DNA from: Pseudomonadota bacterium
Lineage (GTDB): Bacteria > Pseudomonadota > Gammaproteobacteria > Xanthomonadales > Rhodanobacteraceae
DNA: 64,000 nt
Assembly: GCA_018240505.1 (NCBI GenBank)
Contig: JAFEFQ010000238.1
Span: 61,940-125,939, forward strand
Reading direction: 5' to 3'
Positions 50,059 to 58,702 of this stretch are shown here, piece after piece. The translations under genes were made by a program, and so were the position numbers. The notes beneath the pieces were generated by a model. It saw nothing but the letters and a program-made list of their open reading frames with translations. It did no database searches and was not told where the DNA came from. Within the stretch, counting starts at the first letter, position 1, and every line of letters begins with the position of its first letter.

Positions 50059-52065
50059 TCAAAAGGTCTTGCCGATTTCGCAGAAGAACGTGCGTCCCGG
50101 CTCCGGGAATCCTTCCTGATATGCGTACAGGCGGTCAAGCGCGTTGCGCACGCCGAAGCTGAGATCGAACCAGTCCGCGAGCGAGCCGCGCACGATCGCA
50201 TCGACGCGCGTGAATCCGCCCGCGATGCGCTTCGCGTCGCTCGTCGTGTAGCGTTTGCTCTCGGTGTCGGACGAGACGAGCGCATTCCAGTGCGGCGCGA
50301 ACGCGTAGTCGAGCGACACGAAAAGTTTCTCGCGCGGGGTATCCGTCAGGCGCACGGCGGGCTGCGAAATGTTCTTGCGGTCGAGCCAGGTGTAGTTCGC
50401 CCGCAGCGTCAGGCTGGCGTTGAACGCGTAGCTGCCCGCCAGCTCGACGCCGCGATGGCGCGCGTCGCCGATGTTCTGGTTTTGTGCGCACGGCGGCGAG
50501 GCGCACAGCGTCGGCGCGATCGTCACCGCCTGGATCGCATCCTGCAATTCGCTGTTGAACAAAGCGGCCTGGTAGTGCAGCGCGCCGGCGACGCCTTTCA
50601 CGCCGATCTCGACGTTGTTGCTTTCCTCCCGCTTCAGCGCGGGATTCGGGATCGCCGTGCCAAGACGGTACGAGTAGCGATCCTTGATCGTCGGAAAGCG
50701 CGTCTTGCGGCTGATGCCGCCATAGAGCTGCACGTCTTCGGTCATCTGCAACGTCGCCGCGACCTGGCCGTTGACCGCGGTGTCGTCGTGCACCGCGAAC
50801 GGAACGATCTGGTTGTTCGCGAGCAGATTTTCCGCGCGCTGGCCCTGCTGCTCGTTCCACGACACGCCGGGCGTCAGCGTCCAGCGCGCGTCGGGACGCC
50901 ACTCGTGCTCGACGCCGGCGGAGAAGGTGCGGTCCTTGAAGGTCGCCCATGGTGCGATCGCGGAGCTCTGTTCGCGATGGATGTCCTGCTTCGCGTGCAC
51001 GGCGATGCGCGTGACCTGATTGTCCGACCACGGTTGCTCGAAATCGGCGTTGGCGCCGTAGGTGTGGTCGTCGTACATGCTCCTGAATGCGTACGGCCGC
51101 TTCATCGTCGTATACGTTGCGTCGTCGTACGAATCGAGTTCGTTCCGGAACGTGTCGTAGTAGGCGCGTACGCGCAAGGTCGCTGAGTCGCCCAGGCGCG
51201 TTCGCGTGATCAGGTAGGCGCCGTCCTTGTCCCAGTACGGCCAGCGCCAGAAGCGCGCGGCGACCCCGGCCGCGCTGCCCGCATAGGGCGGCGTCTGCTT
51301 GGCGTCGTGGACGCGATAGATGCCGAGTGCGTACTCGTCGGTCGCGTTCGGCGTCCAGCCGATCTTGCCGGAGAGATTGAGGTCGCGGCTCGCCGAATTC
51401 GCGCGCCGGCCATTGGGCTGGTTCTTCGAGTAGGGATAGCCGCCCGGCAATACGTAGTAGTCGGCGTCTTCCCACGAAGCCGTCGCCTGCGCGTACCAAG
51501 TGCCCTGATTCGTGCCCACGCGTCCGCCGGCGCGATACGCGGGCAGGTCGCCGGAACGGTCGACGTCGAAGCCGGCATAGGCGCGGCCTTCGAGTGTCGC
51601 CTGCGGCCGCCGGCTGACGAGATTGATGCTGCCGCCGAGCGCGTTCGGTCCGTACAGCACCGAGGTCAGGCCCTTGGTCACGACGATCTGCGAGAGATCC
51701 TCCACGCCGAGGCGGGCAAGGTCGAGGTTGCCGTCGTAGGGGACGTAGACCGGCACGCCGTCGACGTAGAGCGTGACCTCGCGCGAGTCGAAACCGCGCA
51801 GGTTGATCAGCGTGTCGCGGCGCTGGCCGAAGTTCTGGCGCGTGACGCCGGGCAGGAGATCGAGCGCCTCGGCGACGTTGCGCCGGCCGAGCGCTTCGAT
51901 CGTGTCGATGCTCACGACTTCGGCGCCGGCCGGGAGCGGGGACGGACTCGCGCCGAGGACTTCGACCACGCCGAGCGGCGTCGTTTCCGTTGCGGGCGTT
52001 TCCGCCGCAGGTGCCGCGGCGGCGCAGAGTACGCCGATCGCGACGGTTCCGAAGAATTTTCTCAT
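50059..52065 (-). CDS. TonB-dependent outer-membrane receptor
   Basis: This 668-codon protein has a signal peptide (MRKFFGTVAIGVLCAAAAPA), TonB-box-like LGVVEVLGA, a plug domain (IEALGRRNVAEALDLLPGVTRQNFGQRRDTLINLRGFDSREVTLYVDG, KGLTSVLYGPNALGGSINLVSRRP), and a long beta-barrel ending in Phe (FFCEIGKTF). It is the first gene of the unit and its stop lies 15 bp before the ATG of the small secreted protein gene. The ligand (iron chelate, copper chelate, cobalamin or other) cannot be read. A 24-bp perfect palindrome sits 27 bp upstream of its start. Confidence 0.92.
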   Translation of the reverse strand: MRKFFGTVAIGVLCAAAAPAAETPATETTPLGVVEVLGASPSPLPAGAEVVSIDTIEALGRRNVAEALDLLPGVTRQNFGQRRDTLINLRGFDSREVTLYVDGVPVYVPYDGNLDLARLGVEDLSQIVVTKGLTSVLYGPNALGGSINLVSRRPQATLEGRAYAGFDVDRSGDLPAYRAGGRVGTNQGTWYAQATASWEDADYYVLPGGYPYSKNQPNGRRANSASRDLNLSGKIGWTPNATDEYALGIYRVHDAKQTPPYAGSAAGVAARFWRWPYWDKDGAYLITRTRLGDSATLRVRAYYDTFRNELDSYDDATYTTMKRPYAFRSMYDDHTYGANADFEQPWSDNQVTRIAVHAKQDIHREQSSAIAPWATFKDRTFSAGVEHEWRPDARWTLTPGVSWNEQQGQRAENLLANNQIVPFAVHDDTAVNGQVAATLQMTEDVQLYGGISRKTRFPTIKDRYSYRLGTAIPNPALKREESNNVEIGVKGVAGALHYQAALFNSELQDAIQAVTIAPTLCASPPCAQNQNIGDARHRGVELAGSYAFNASLTLRANYTWLDRKNISQPAVRLTDTPREKLFVSLDYAFAPHWNALVSSDTESKRYTTSDAKRIAGGFTRVDAIVRGSLADWFDLSFGVRNALDRLYAYQEGFPEPGRTFFCEIGKTF

Positions 52066-52091
52066 GTGCGGAGGCTGGCGCGGGACTGGCT

Positions 52092-52115
52092 CGATATAGT
52101 CGACTGACTATATCG
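52092..52115. promoter_or_regulatory. 24-bp perfect palindrome, putative operator of the TonB-receptor operon
   Basis: The arms CGATATAGTC (52092-52101) and GACTATATCG (52106-52115) are exact inverted repeats around the centre GACT. It lies 27 bp upstream of the receptor start and is AT-rich in GC-rich surroundings, so it probably overlaps the promoter and binds a dimeric repressor. It does not match a Fur box. The cognate regulator is not identified. Confidence 0.7.
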
Positions 52116-52155
52116 ACAACGAAGACCCGGCCGCAACCATGCCGCACCCGTCGCG

Positions 52156-52668
52156 TCAACCCGCGTCGAGGGCGTAGTCGAACTCGTAGTAGTGCTTGCC
52201 TCCGGCTTCGATGATGATCTTCATCGTGCCGTCGAGCCCGGCGAGTTCGCCGGTGCCCGAGCCCGGCACGACGATGATGTTGAGCGAGGGCACGCCGTTC
52301 GTCATCGTCGCGTTGTGCTGCAGGGCGAAGCTGCCGCGCCTGCCGCCGAGTGTCCCGGTCACGCGCTCGACGGCGACGTAACCGCCTGAGCCCTTGGCGC
52401 TGCCGGCGTGCAGCATCTCACCCCGGCTCGTCGCGTCCAGCTCGCCGTGGAATTGCTTGTCGATGGCCATGCGGCCGAGGCCCGCGCCTTCGTTCTTGTT
52501 GTACGCTTCGAGCTGTTGCAGTGTCACGTCGAATGCGCCTTTGGCATGATGTTTCATCGTCGCTCCTGGGTTCGTATCGGGATGGCGGGGAAGGGTCTGG
52601 CCGATGCTGGATCGAGTCGGGCCGGCAAGCAAGGTCAGTGCGATCAGGCAGAAGAGGGATGTGCGCAT
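52156..52668 (-). CDS. DUF3224 family protein, secreted
   Basis: This 170-codon protein has an N-terminal signal sequence (MRTSLFCLIALTLLAGPTRS) followed by the DUF3224 beta-barrel domain from about residue 38: AKGAFDVTLQQLEAY, AIDKQFHGELDATSRGEMLHAG, SGGYVAVERVTGTLGGRRGSFALQHNATM, VVPGSGTGELAGLDGTMKI. Many homologues lack the signal and begin at the internal Met38. Function unknown. It is divergent from an AraC-type regulator gene (83 bp between starts) that may control it. Confidence 0.8.
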   Translation of the reverse strand: MRTSLFCLIALTLLAGPTRSSIGQTLPRHPDTNPGATMKHHAKGAFDVTLQQLEAYNKNEGAGLGRMAIDKQFHGELDATSRGEMLHAGSAKGSGGYVAVERVTGTLGGRRGSFALQHNATMTNGVPSLNIIVVPGSGTGELAGLDGTMKIIIEAGGKHYYEFDYALDAG

Positions 52669-52751
52669 CGCGGTTTCCCGTTGCGACGCGAATCGCCGCT
52701 TCGAAGACGATGCTAGCTGGCCTTGATCGGACCTGATTGAAAAAACGCGAC

Positions 52752-53558
52752 ATGGCGAGAATCAAGCCGATCAAACTGCGCGGTGCCCTGCATGCACGGC
52801 TCGATGCCAAGGGGTTTCGTCATGCCCGCTATTGGCCGTCGCCGGACCTGGCGCAGTTCGTCGAACACTACTGGGCCGTCGACTGGACGCTCGATGAGCC
52901 CTGTGTCCGCGAGACGCTTCCGCATCCGGTCGTCCATCTCGTCGCCGAGAACGACGAGGCGACGATAGGCGGTCCGGCGACGCGGCGCTGGACGCGCCGG
53001 TTCGCGCCGGGCCATGGCCGCGTCTTCGCGATCAAGTTCCGCGTCGGCGGTTTCCGCCCGTTCGTCGACGGGCCGGTCAGCGCCCATGCCGACTGCGTGC
53101 GCGCCGCGCACGAGGTATTCGGCGAGTGCGCCCGCGATCTCGGCCGCGACGTGCTCGCCGCCGCCGACCATCACGCCGCGGTCGAGATCTACGAATCGTT
53201 CCTGCGCGGCCTCGGCGTGCGCGACGATCCCGTGGTCGACCTCGTCGCCGGCATTGCCGGGCGCATTGCCGGCGACCGCGACATCACGCGCATCGAGCAG
53301 GTGGCGACGGAATCCGGCTTGACCCCGCGCACGCTGCAGCGGCTGTTCCGCGACTACGTCGGCGCCAGCCCCAAGTGGCTGATCCAGCGCTATCGCCTGC
53401 ACGAAGCGGTGGCGCGCATCGACGCCGGCGCGGCCTGCGACTGGGCCGCGCTGGCGCTCGACCTGGGCTACTCCGACCAGGCCCACCTGATCCGCGACTT
53501 CAAGAAGATCGTCGGACGCACGCCGGTCGAATATGCGAAGGCGGGAGTACGCGCGTGA
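52752..53558 (+). CDS. AraC-family transcriptional regulator
   Basis: This is a 268-codon protein from ATG 52752 (MARIKPIKLRGALHARLDAK); a TTG five codons upstream is unlikely. The N-terminal sensor domain (about 1-145; RYWPSPDLAQFVEHYWAVDW, GRVFAIKFRVGGFRPF) is of the DUF6597 type common in AraC regulators. The C-terminal double HTH is clear (ITRIEQVATESGLTPRTLQRLFRDYVGASPKWLIQRYRLHEA and WAALALDLGYSDQAHLIRDFKKIVGRTPVEYA). It is divergent from the DUF3224 gene. Confidence 0.92.
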   Translation: MARIKPIKLRGALHARLDAKGFRHARYWPSPDLAQFVEHYWAVDWTLDEPCVRETLPHPVVHLVAENDEATIGGPATRRWTRRFAPGHGRVFAIKFRVGGFRPFVDGPVSAHADCVRAAHEVFGECARDLGRDVLAAADHHAAVEIYESFLRGLGVRDDPVVDLVAGIAGRIAGDRDITRIEQVATESGLTPRTLQRLFRDYVGASPKWLIQRYRLHEAVARIDAGAACDWAALALDLGYSDQAHLIRDFKKIVGRTPVEYAKAGVRA

Positions 53559-53631
53559 CCCGCTGTGTTGCGACAGGGTATTCTCGCCGCCTGCTCCGCG
53601 CCGTCCGATTTTGTTCGCGTCGATCCCCGGG

Positions 53632-54324
53632 ATGACCTCCGTGCCCGCCGCCGCCGATTCCATTCCCGACTCCGCGCGAGCGCGCGAGGCGGAGGCGCGC
53701 GTGCGGCCGGCGCTCGAACGCGATCTCGCGGCTAGGCATCTGCGCTACGGCGCCCCGGTGTTCGTGCGCATCTTAAAGCGCGAGGCCGAGCTCGAACTGT
53801 GGCTGCGCGCCGATGACGGAAGATTCGCGCTTTTCCGCAGCTATCCGGTGTGCAAGTTCTCCGGCAACCTCGGGCCGAAGCGGCGCGAGGGCGACAACCA
53901 GGCGCCGGAGGGCTTCTATTCGGTCGCGCCGCGCCAGCTCAATCCGTCGAGCAAATACCATCTCGCCTTCAACCTCGGTTATCCGAACGAATACGACCGC
54001 GCGCATGGCCGCAGTGGCAGCGCGCTGATGGTGCACGGCGGCTGCGAGTCGATCGGCTGCTACGCGATGGGCGATGCGGGCATCGAGCAAATCTACGCGC
54101 TGGCCGCGGCGGCATTGCGCGCCGGGCAGGGCGCATTCGACGTACACATCTTCCCGTTTCACCCCACCGAGGTCGCGCTCGCCGCTGCCGCGGACTCGCC
54201 GTGGCACGCGTTCTGGCGCGAGCTTGCGCCCGCGTATGCCTTGTTCGAACGCGAGCGTGCGCTGCCGCGGATAACGGTGAAGGATGGCCGCTATCGCATC
54301 GCATCCGCGCGCTCCACGCGCTAG
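53632..54324 (+). CDS. L,D-transpeptidase (YafK/YkuD-type) family protein
   Basis: This is a 230-codon protein from ATG 53632 (MTSVPAAADSIPDSARAREA). The YkuD catalytic motif is intact: MVHGGCESIGCYAMGD with His135 and nucleophile Cys143. The preceding TPEGFY-like block is QAPEGFYSVAPRQLNPSSKYHLAFNLGYPNEYD. YafK-like enzymes act on peptidoglycan, for example releasing Braun lipoprotein. No signal peptide is evident with this start; the upstream in-frame sequence to 53533 overlaps the AraC gene and contains a weak hydrophobic stretch. Confidence 0.85.
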   Translation: MTSVPAAADSIPDSARAREAEARVRPALERDLAARHLRYGAPVFVRILKREAELELWLRADDGRFALFRSYPVCKFSGNLGPKRREGDNQAPEGFYSVAPRQLNPSSKYHLAFNLGYPNEYDRAHGRSGSALMVHGGCESIGCYAMGDAGIEQIYALAAAALRAGQGAFDVHIFPFHPTEVALAAAADSPWHAFWRELAPAYALFERERALPRITVKDGRYRIASARSTR

Positions 54325-54370
54325 AGTGGCGATCGGGGTTTTGCAAATCCTTTTCGAGGTTGGTCGCATC

Positions 54371-55678
54371 ATGATCCGTCGCATGCCGTTCGCTGCCGCG
54401 TTGCTTCTACTCGCCAGTTCCTTCACGCTGGCGAAGGACATCGTCGTCCACGCCGGCGCGCTGATCGACGGCAGCGGCGCGGCGCCGCGACGCGAAGTAT
54501 CGCTGCTCATCCATGACGACCGCATCGTCGCGATCGAACCCGGTTTCAAGGCGCCGGACGGCGCGGAAGTGATCGATCTGTCGAAGGCGACCGTGCTGCC
54601 TGGTTTCATCGATTGCCACGTGCACGTGGCCGCGAAACTGCCGAGCCGCACGAACGCCATCGAGGACTGGCTGACCCATTCCGACATCGATCGCGCCTTC
54701 GACGCGGCGCTGTTCGCGCGGCAGATGCTGCAGCAGGGCTTCACCGGCGCGCGCGATGTCGGTGGCGGCGACGAGACGGTGGCCTTGCGCGAGGCGATCA
54801 ACGCGGGCAAGACGCCGGGACCGCGCCTGTGGGTGGCGCTCGAAGCGCTGGGCCCGACCGGCGGCCACGGCGACCTGCACAACGGCCTCGATCCGAAACT
54901 CGCGCGCGCCGGTTGGGACAACGGTCTCGTCGACTCGCCCGACCAGGCGCGCCTGCGCGTGCGCGAGCACAAGCGCCGCGGCGCCGACCTGATCAAGCTG
55001 ATGCCGTCCGGAGGCATCGCCTCGACCGGCGACGATCCGCGCGCGCAGACGATGACCGTCGATGAAATCCGCGCCGCGGTCGACGCCGCGCACGCGCTCG
55101 GCATGAAGGTCGCCGCGCACATCTATCCGGCCGGCGCGATCGAGAACGCGGTGCGCGCCGGCGTCGATTCGGTCGAGCACGGCTCGTTCGCAACCGCGCA
55201 GACGTTTGCGCTGATGAAGGACAAGGGCACGTACCTCGTGCCGACGCTGACCGTGTACGAGGTGTTCTACAAGGTCGCGCGGGAGCATCCCGAGCTGCTG
55301 CCGCCCGGCACCGCGCAGAAGGAACTGGCCAACGACCTGCTGCCGAAGAAGAACCTGCCGCTGGCGCTGAAGTCGGGCGTGAAGATCGCCTACGGCACCG
55401 ACATTGGTGAAGGCGACCACACCGGGGAATTCGCGCTGCTGATCGCGAACGGCATGAGCGTGCAGCAGGCGATTCTCGCCGCGACGCGCAACGCGGCCGA
55501 CCTCATCGGCGCGGGCGACCGCGTCGGCTCGCTGCAGCCGGGCCGCTATGCCGATCTCGTCGCCGTGGGCGGCGATCCGCTCGCCGAGCCGGCGCTGCTG
55601 CGGCACGTCGACTTCGTGATGAAAGGCGGCGTGGTCTACCGCGCGCAGGGGCGACCGACGGCGGCAGCCGCGGAGTAA
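54371..55678 (+). CDS. Amidohydrolase-family metal-dependent hydrolase (imidazolonepropionase/prolidase-like), secreted
   Basis: This 435-codon protein has a signal peptide (MIRRMPFAAALLLLASSFTLA). The amidohydrolase pattern is VLPGFIDCHVHVAA (His83, His85), KLMPSGGIASTGDDP at the usual carboxylated-Lys region, KVAAHIYP, VDSVEHGSF and YGTDIGEG with the catalytic Asp. The C-terminal ATRNAADLIGAGDRVGSLQPGRYADLVAVGGDPL is typical of the family. Secreted relatives include Xaa-Pro and Xaa-Arg dipeptidases. It follows the transpeptidase gene by 46 bp. Confidence 0.88.
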   Translation: MIRRMPFAAALLLLASSFTLAKDIVVHAGALIDGSGAAPRREVSLLIHDDRIVAIEPGFKAPDGAEVIDLSKATVLPGFIDCHVHVAAKLPSRTNAIEDWLTHSDIDRAFDAALFARQMLQQGFTGARDVGGGDETVALREAINAGKTPGPRLWVALEALGPTGGHGDLHNGLDPKLARAGWDNGLVDSPDQARLRVREHKRRGADLIKLMPSGGIASTGDDPRAQTMTVDEIRAAVDAAHALGMKVAAHIYPAGAIENAVRAGVDSVEHGSFATAQTFALMKDKGTYLVPTLTVYEVFYKVAREHPELLPPGTAQKELANDLLPKKNLPLALKSGVKIAYGTDIGEGDHTGEFALLIANGMSVQQAILAATRNAADLIGAGDRVGSLQPGRYADLVAVGGDPLAEPALLRHVDFVMKGGVVYRAQGRPTAAAAE

Positions 55679-55688
55679 CGTTCGCGCG

Positions 55689-56333
55689 TTACAGCGCGAG
55701 GCTGACGCGCACGACGCCCGGATTGTTGAGCGACATGCCGCGCTCGAAACCGAGCTTCGCGCACAGGTCGAGCATCGCGCCGTTCTCGAGCAGCACGTCG
55801 CTCCACAGTTCGGTCGCGCCGAGCTTGCGCGCCGAGGCGATGACGCGCCGCATGAGCAGGCTGCCGAATCCCTGGCGCGCGAAACGGCCTTCGACGACGA
55901 TCGCGTATTCGGCCTGGTCCAGTACCGGGTCGAGGTGCGCGCGCGCGACGGCGTGGATCTCGATCGGCAGGTCGGGATGCGCCGGATCGTCCGGCGTGGC
56001 CAGCAGCCAGGCGAAAGCGACCGCCGGATCGAGTTCGCAGAGCTGGTGCGCGAACGCATCGGGCAGTTCGTTGAGCGGGTGCAGGAAGCGCAGGCGCACT
56101 TCCTCGGGCGTGAGGCGGTGGAAGAAACGCTGCAGCGCCTCGACATCGTCCGGCCGGATCTGGCGCAGCACCAGCGGCGTGCCGTCGCGCGACGTCAGCC
56201 GCTCGCCGCCGCCGTCGGCGCCGCGCTGCGGCGTGCGCCGCTCGCTGCGACGCGGAGGCGGACGCACGCCTCGCCCATGGCGCGGCAGGGCCCAACGCTC
56301 GGCGAGATTGCGCAGATTTGCTACAGTATTCAT
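55689..56333 (-). CDS. GNAT-family acetyltransferase, Pat-like
   Basis: This is a 214-codon protein from ATG 56333 (MNTVANLRNLAERWALPRHG); 12 further codons upstream are open. The acetyltransferase domain starts at VLRQIRPDDVEALQRFFHRLTPEEVRLRFLHPLNEL, resembling the C-terminal catalytic domain of protein lysine acetyltransferase Pat and of acetate-CoA-ligase fusions. Acetyl-CoA motif A is EGRFARQGFGSLLMRRVIASAR. The N-terminal 60 residues are Arg-rich and low complexity. The substrate may be a protein lysine. Confidence 0.82.
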   Translation of the reverse strand: MNTVANLRNLAERWALPRHGRGVRPPPRRSERRTPQRGADGGGERLTSRDGTPLVLRQIRPDDVEALQRFFHRLTPEEVRLRFLHPLNELPDAFAHQLCELDPAVAFAWLLATPDDPAHPDLPIEIHAVARAHLDPVLDQAEYAIVVEGRFARQGFGSLLMRRVIASARKLGATELWSDVLLENGAMLDLCAKLGFERGMSLNNPGVVRVSLAL

Positions 56334-56460
56334 GGGCGCATCTTGGGCGTTCGATTTGGAGCAGCCCACCTAATTCCGCCGAAATGATTCAGCAAGATGA
56401 CCCGCTGTTCACGCGGCGTGCGCATGGTCCCCGTCATTTCGCGCCTTTCGACATTGCACC

Positions 56461-56838
56461 ATGAATGAAACGGAACTGAAAGCGCTCAGCAGGGACTGGC
56501 CCGGCGTCGCCAGTGCGGTCAAGTGGGACGACGACCTTTGTTTCACCGTCGCCGGCAAGATGTTCGCCGTCTATTGCCTGCACGGCCCGCACCGCGGACG
56601 CATCTCGTTCAAGGTCGAGGCCGAGCGCTTCCTCGAGTTGACCGACCAGCCCGGCATCGTGCCCGCCGCGTACATGGCACGCGCGTTCTGGGTGTCGATC
56701 GCCGAGCCGGAGCGCTTCGCGCGCGCGAAGATCGGCGAGTTCGTGCAGCGCTCCTATGCGCTCGCGCGCGCAGGGCTGAGCAAACGCCTGCAGGCCGGCC
56801 TCGATGCCGTCGCGCAAGCAGCCGGTTCGAAATCGTGA
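56461..56838 (+). CDS. MmcQ/YjbR family DNA-binding-like protein
   Basis: This 125-codon small single-domain protein has the CyaY-like fold of this family: VASAVKWDDDLCFTVAGKMFAVYC, RISFKVEAERFLELTDQPGIVPAAYMARAFWVSI. Members are widely annotated as MmcQ-like; function is unknown. It lies 16 bp upstream of the CDF transporter gene and is probably cotranscribed with it. Confidence 0.86.
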   Translation: MNETELKALSRDWPGVASAVKWDDDLCFTVAGKMFAVYCLHGPHRGRISFKVEAERFLELTDQPGIVPAAYMARAFWVSIAEPERFARAKIGEFVQRSYALARAGLSKRLQAGLDAVAQAAGSKS

Positions 56839-56854
56839 CCCGAGGAGCCACCGC

Positions 56855-57763
56855 ATGCCGGGCAAGGCCGACTCGCTGAAAACGATCTTCTACGCGCTCG
56901 GCGCGAACTTCGCGATCTTCGTGTCCAAGGCGGTCGCGGCCGTCGTCACCGGCTCGGGCGCGATGACCGCCGAGGCCGTGCATTCGCTGGCCGACTGCGG
57001 CAACCAGTTGCTGCTCCTGCTCGGCCTGAAGCAGGCCAAGGCGCCGCCGTCGCCCGACTATCCGCTCGGCCACGGCAAGGAAATCTACTTCTGGTCGTTC
57101 CTCGTCGCGCTGCTGCTGTTCAGCGTCGGCGGCGCGTTCTCGATCTACGAAGGCCTGCACAAGCTGCGCGCGCCCGAGCCGGTGAAGTGGCCGTGGCTGG
57201 CGATCGGCGTGCTCGCGTTCGGCATCGTCGCCGAGAGTTTCTCGATGGCCGGCTGCATGCGCGAGGTCAACAAGGCGCGCGGTTCGCATTCGCTGTGGCA
57301 CTGGTTTCGCGAGAGCCGGCAGAGCGAACTCATCGTGATCTTCGGCGAGGACCTGGCCGCGCTGCTCGGCCTCACGTTCGCGTTGCTCGCCGTGCTGCTC
57401 ACGGTGCTGACCGGCAACCCGGTCTACGACGCGGTCGGCACGCTCGCGATCGGCGTGCTGCTCGTCGTCGTCGCCGTGTTCGTCGCGATCGAGGTCAAGG
57501 CGCTGCTGGTCGGGCAGAGCGCCGGCGCGGAGACCAACGCGGCGATCCGCGATTTCCTCGACGCCCGTCCCGAGATCGCGCACGTGTTCAACCTCATCAC
57601 CCTGCAGCTCGGCAGCGAGATCATGGTCGCGGTGAAGGTGGAAGTGCGCGGTGATCTTTCCGGTCGCGGTCTGGTCGAGGCGATCAACACGGTCGAAGCG
57701 GCGATGAAGCAGCGCTTCCCCGAGATCCGCTGGAGTTTCTTCGAGCCGGACGTGGTCGATTGA
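56855..57763 (+). CDS. Cation diffusion facilitator transporter (SLC30A9-like)
   Basis: This is a 302-codon protein from ATG 56855, preceded by a CGAGGAG ribosome-binding site. Five or six membrane helices carry AEAVHSLADCGNQ (metal site on TM2, HSxxD) and IFGEDLAALLGL on TM5, where the usual HxxxD is replaced by an EDxxA pattern as in SLC30A9-type CDFs. A C-terminal cytoplasmic domain follows (about 210-302, ITLQLGSEIMVAVKVEV). It probably exports Zn, Co, Mn or Fe. The TM5 change may alter metal choice. Confidence 0.9.
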   Translation: MPGKADSLKTIFYALGANFAIFVSKAVAAVVTGSGAMTAEAVHSLADCGNQLLLLLGLKQAKAPPSPDYPLGHGKEIYFWSFLVALLLFSVGGAFSIYEGLHKLRAPEPVKWPWLAIGVLAFGIVAESFSMAGCMREVNKARGSHSLWHWFRESRQSELIVIFGEDLAALLGLTFALLAVLLTVLTGNPVYDAVGTLAIGVLLVVVAVFVAIEVKALLVGQSAGAETNAAIRDFLDARPEIAHVFNLITLQLGSEIMVAVKVEVRGDLSGRGLVEAINTVEAAMKQRFPEIRWSFFEPDVVD

Positions 57764-57781
57764 GGCGGCCGGCGCCGGCGA

Positions 57782-58702
57782 TCAGTCGATCAGCGCGGCC
57801 ACATGCGCCGCCGTCGACTGGCGCAGCGCGGTCAGGCTGTAGCCGCCTTCGAGGCTCGAGATCACGCGCCCATGCGCGTGCTTGCGCGCGATGTCGACGA
57901 GTTCGCGCGTGATCCACTCGTAGTCGGGCGCGCCGAGGTTGAGGTTGGCGAGCGGATCGAGGTAGTGCGCGTCGAAGCCGGCCGAGATCAGTACGAGTTG
58001 CGGACGGAAGCGTGCGACCGCGGGCAGCACGACCTCGCGGCAGGCCTCGCGGAAGGCGAACGAGCTCGACGCGGCCGGCAGCGGCACGTTGACGATGTTG
58101 CCGACGCCGGTTTCGTCCGCTGCGCCGGTGCCCGGATACAGCGGCGCCTGATGCGTGGAGGCGTAGAGCACGCCCGGGCTGTTCCAGAAAATGTCCTGCG
58201 TGCCATTGCCGTGATGCACGTCGAAGTCGACGATCGCGACGCGCGCGAGTCCCTTGCTCAGCGCGTGCGCGGCGCCGACGGCGACGTTGTTGAACAGGCA
58301 GAATCCCATCGGCGCGTCGCGCGTGGCGTGGTGGCCAGGCGGGCGCACGGCGCAGAACGCACGCCTCGCGCTGCCGTCGAGCACGGCGTCGACCGCGGCG
58401 CAGACCGCGCCGGCGGCGCGCAGCGCGGCTTCGAGCGAGTCGGGCGACATCGCGGTGTCCGCATCGAGCTGCGCGTAGCCCTCGGCCGGCGCGGTCGCGG
58501 CGACGAGGTCGATCAGCGCGGCGGCGTGCACGCGGCTGAGTTGTTCCAGCGTTGCGCGCGGCGCCTCGATGCGGTCGAGCATCGCGAAGCGGTCGTGGTC
58601 GAGCGCTTCGAGCACGGCCTGCAGCCGCGCCGGCGATTCGGGATGGCCGGGGCCGGCCGAATGGCGCAGGCAGGAAGAGTGCGTGTAAAGCAGCGGATGC
58701 AT
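57782..58702 (-). CDS. Histone-deacetylase-family (AcuC/HdaH-like) amidohydrolase
   Basis: This 306-codon zinc enzyme starts MHPLLYTHSSCLRHSAGPGHPESPARL. The catalytic site is AVRPPGHHATRDAPMGFCLFNN (paired His), zinc site IVDFDVHHGNGTQDIFW, then LISAGFDAHYLDPLANLNL and the terminal SLEGGYSLTALRQS. Bacterial members deacetylate acetylpolyamines or proteins. It converges with the CDF gene. Confidence 0.93.
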   Translation of the reverse strand: MHPLLYTHSSCLRHSAGPGHPESPARLQAVLEALDHDRFAMLDRIEAPRATLEQLSRVHAAALIDLVAATAPAEGYAQLDADTAMSPDSLEAALRAAGAVCAAVDAVLDGSARRAFCAVRPPGHHATRDAPMGFCLFNNVAVGAAHALSKGLARVAIVDFDVHHGNGTQDIFWNSPGVLYASTHQAPLYPGTGAADETGVGNIVNVPLPAASSSFAFREACREVVLPAVARFRPQLVLISAGFDAHYLDPLANLNLGAPDYEWITRELVDIARKHAHGRVISSLEGGYSLTALRQSTAAHVAALID

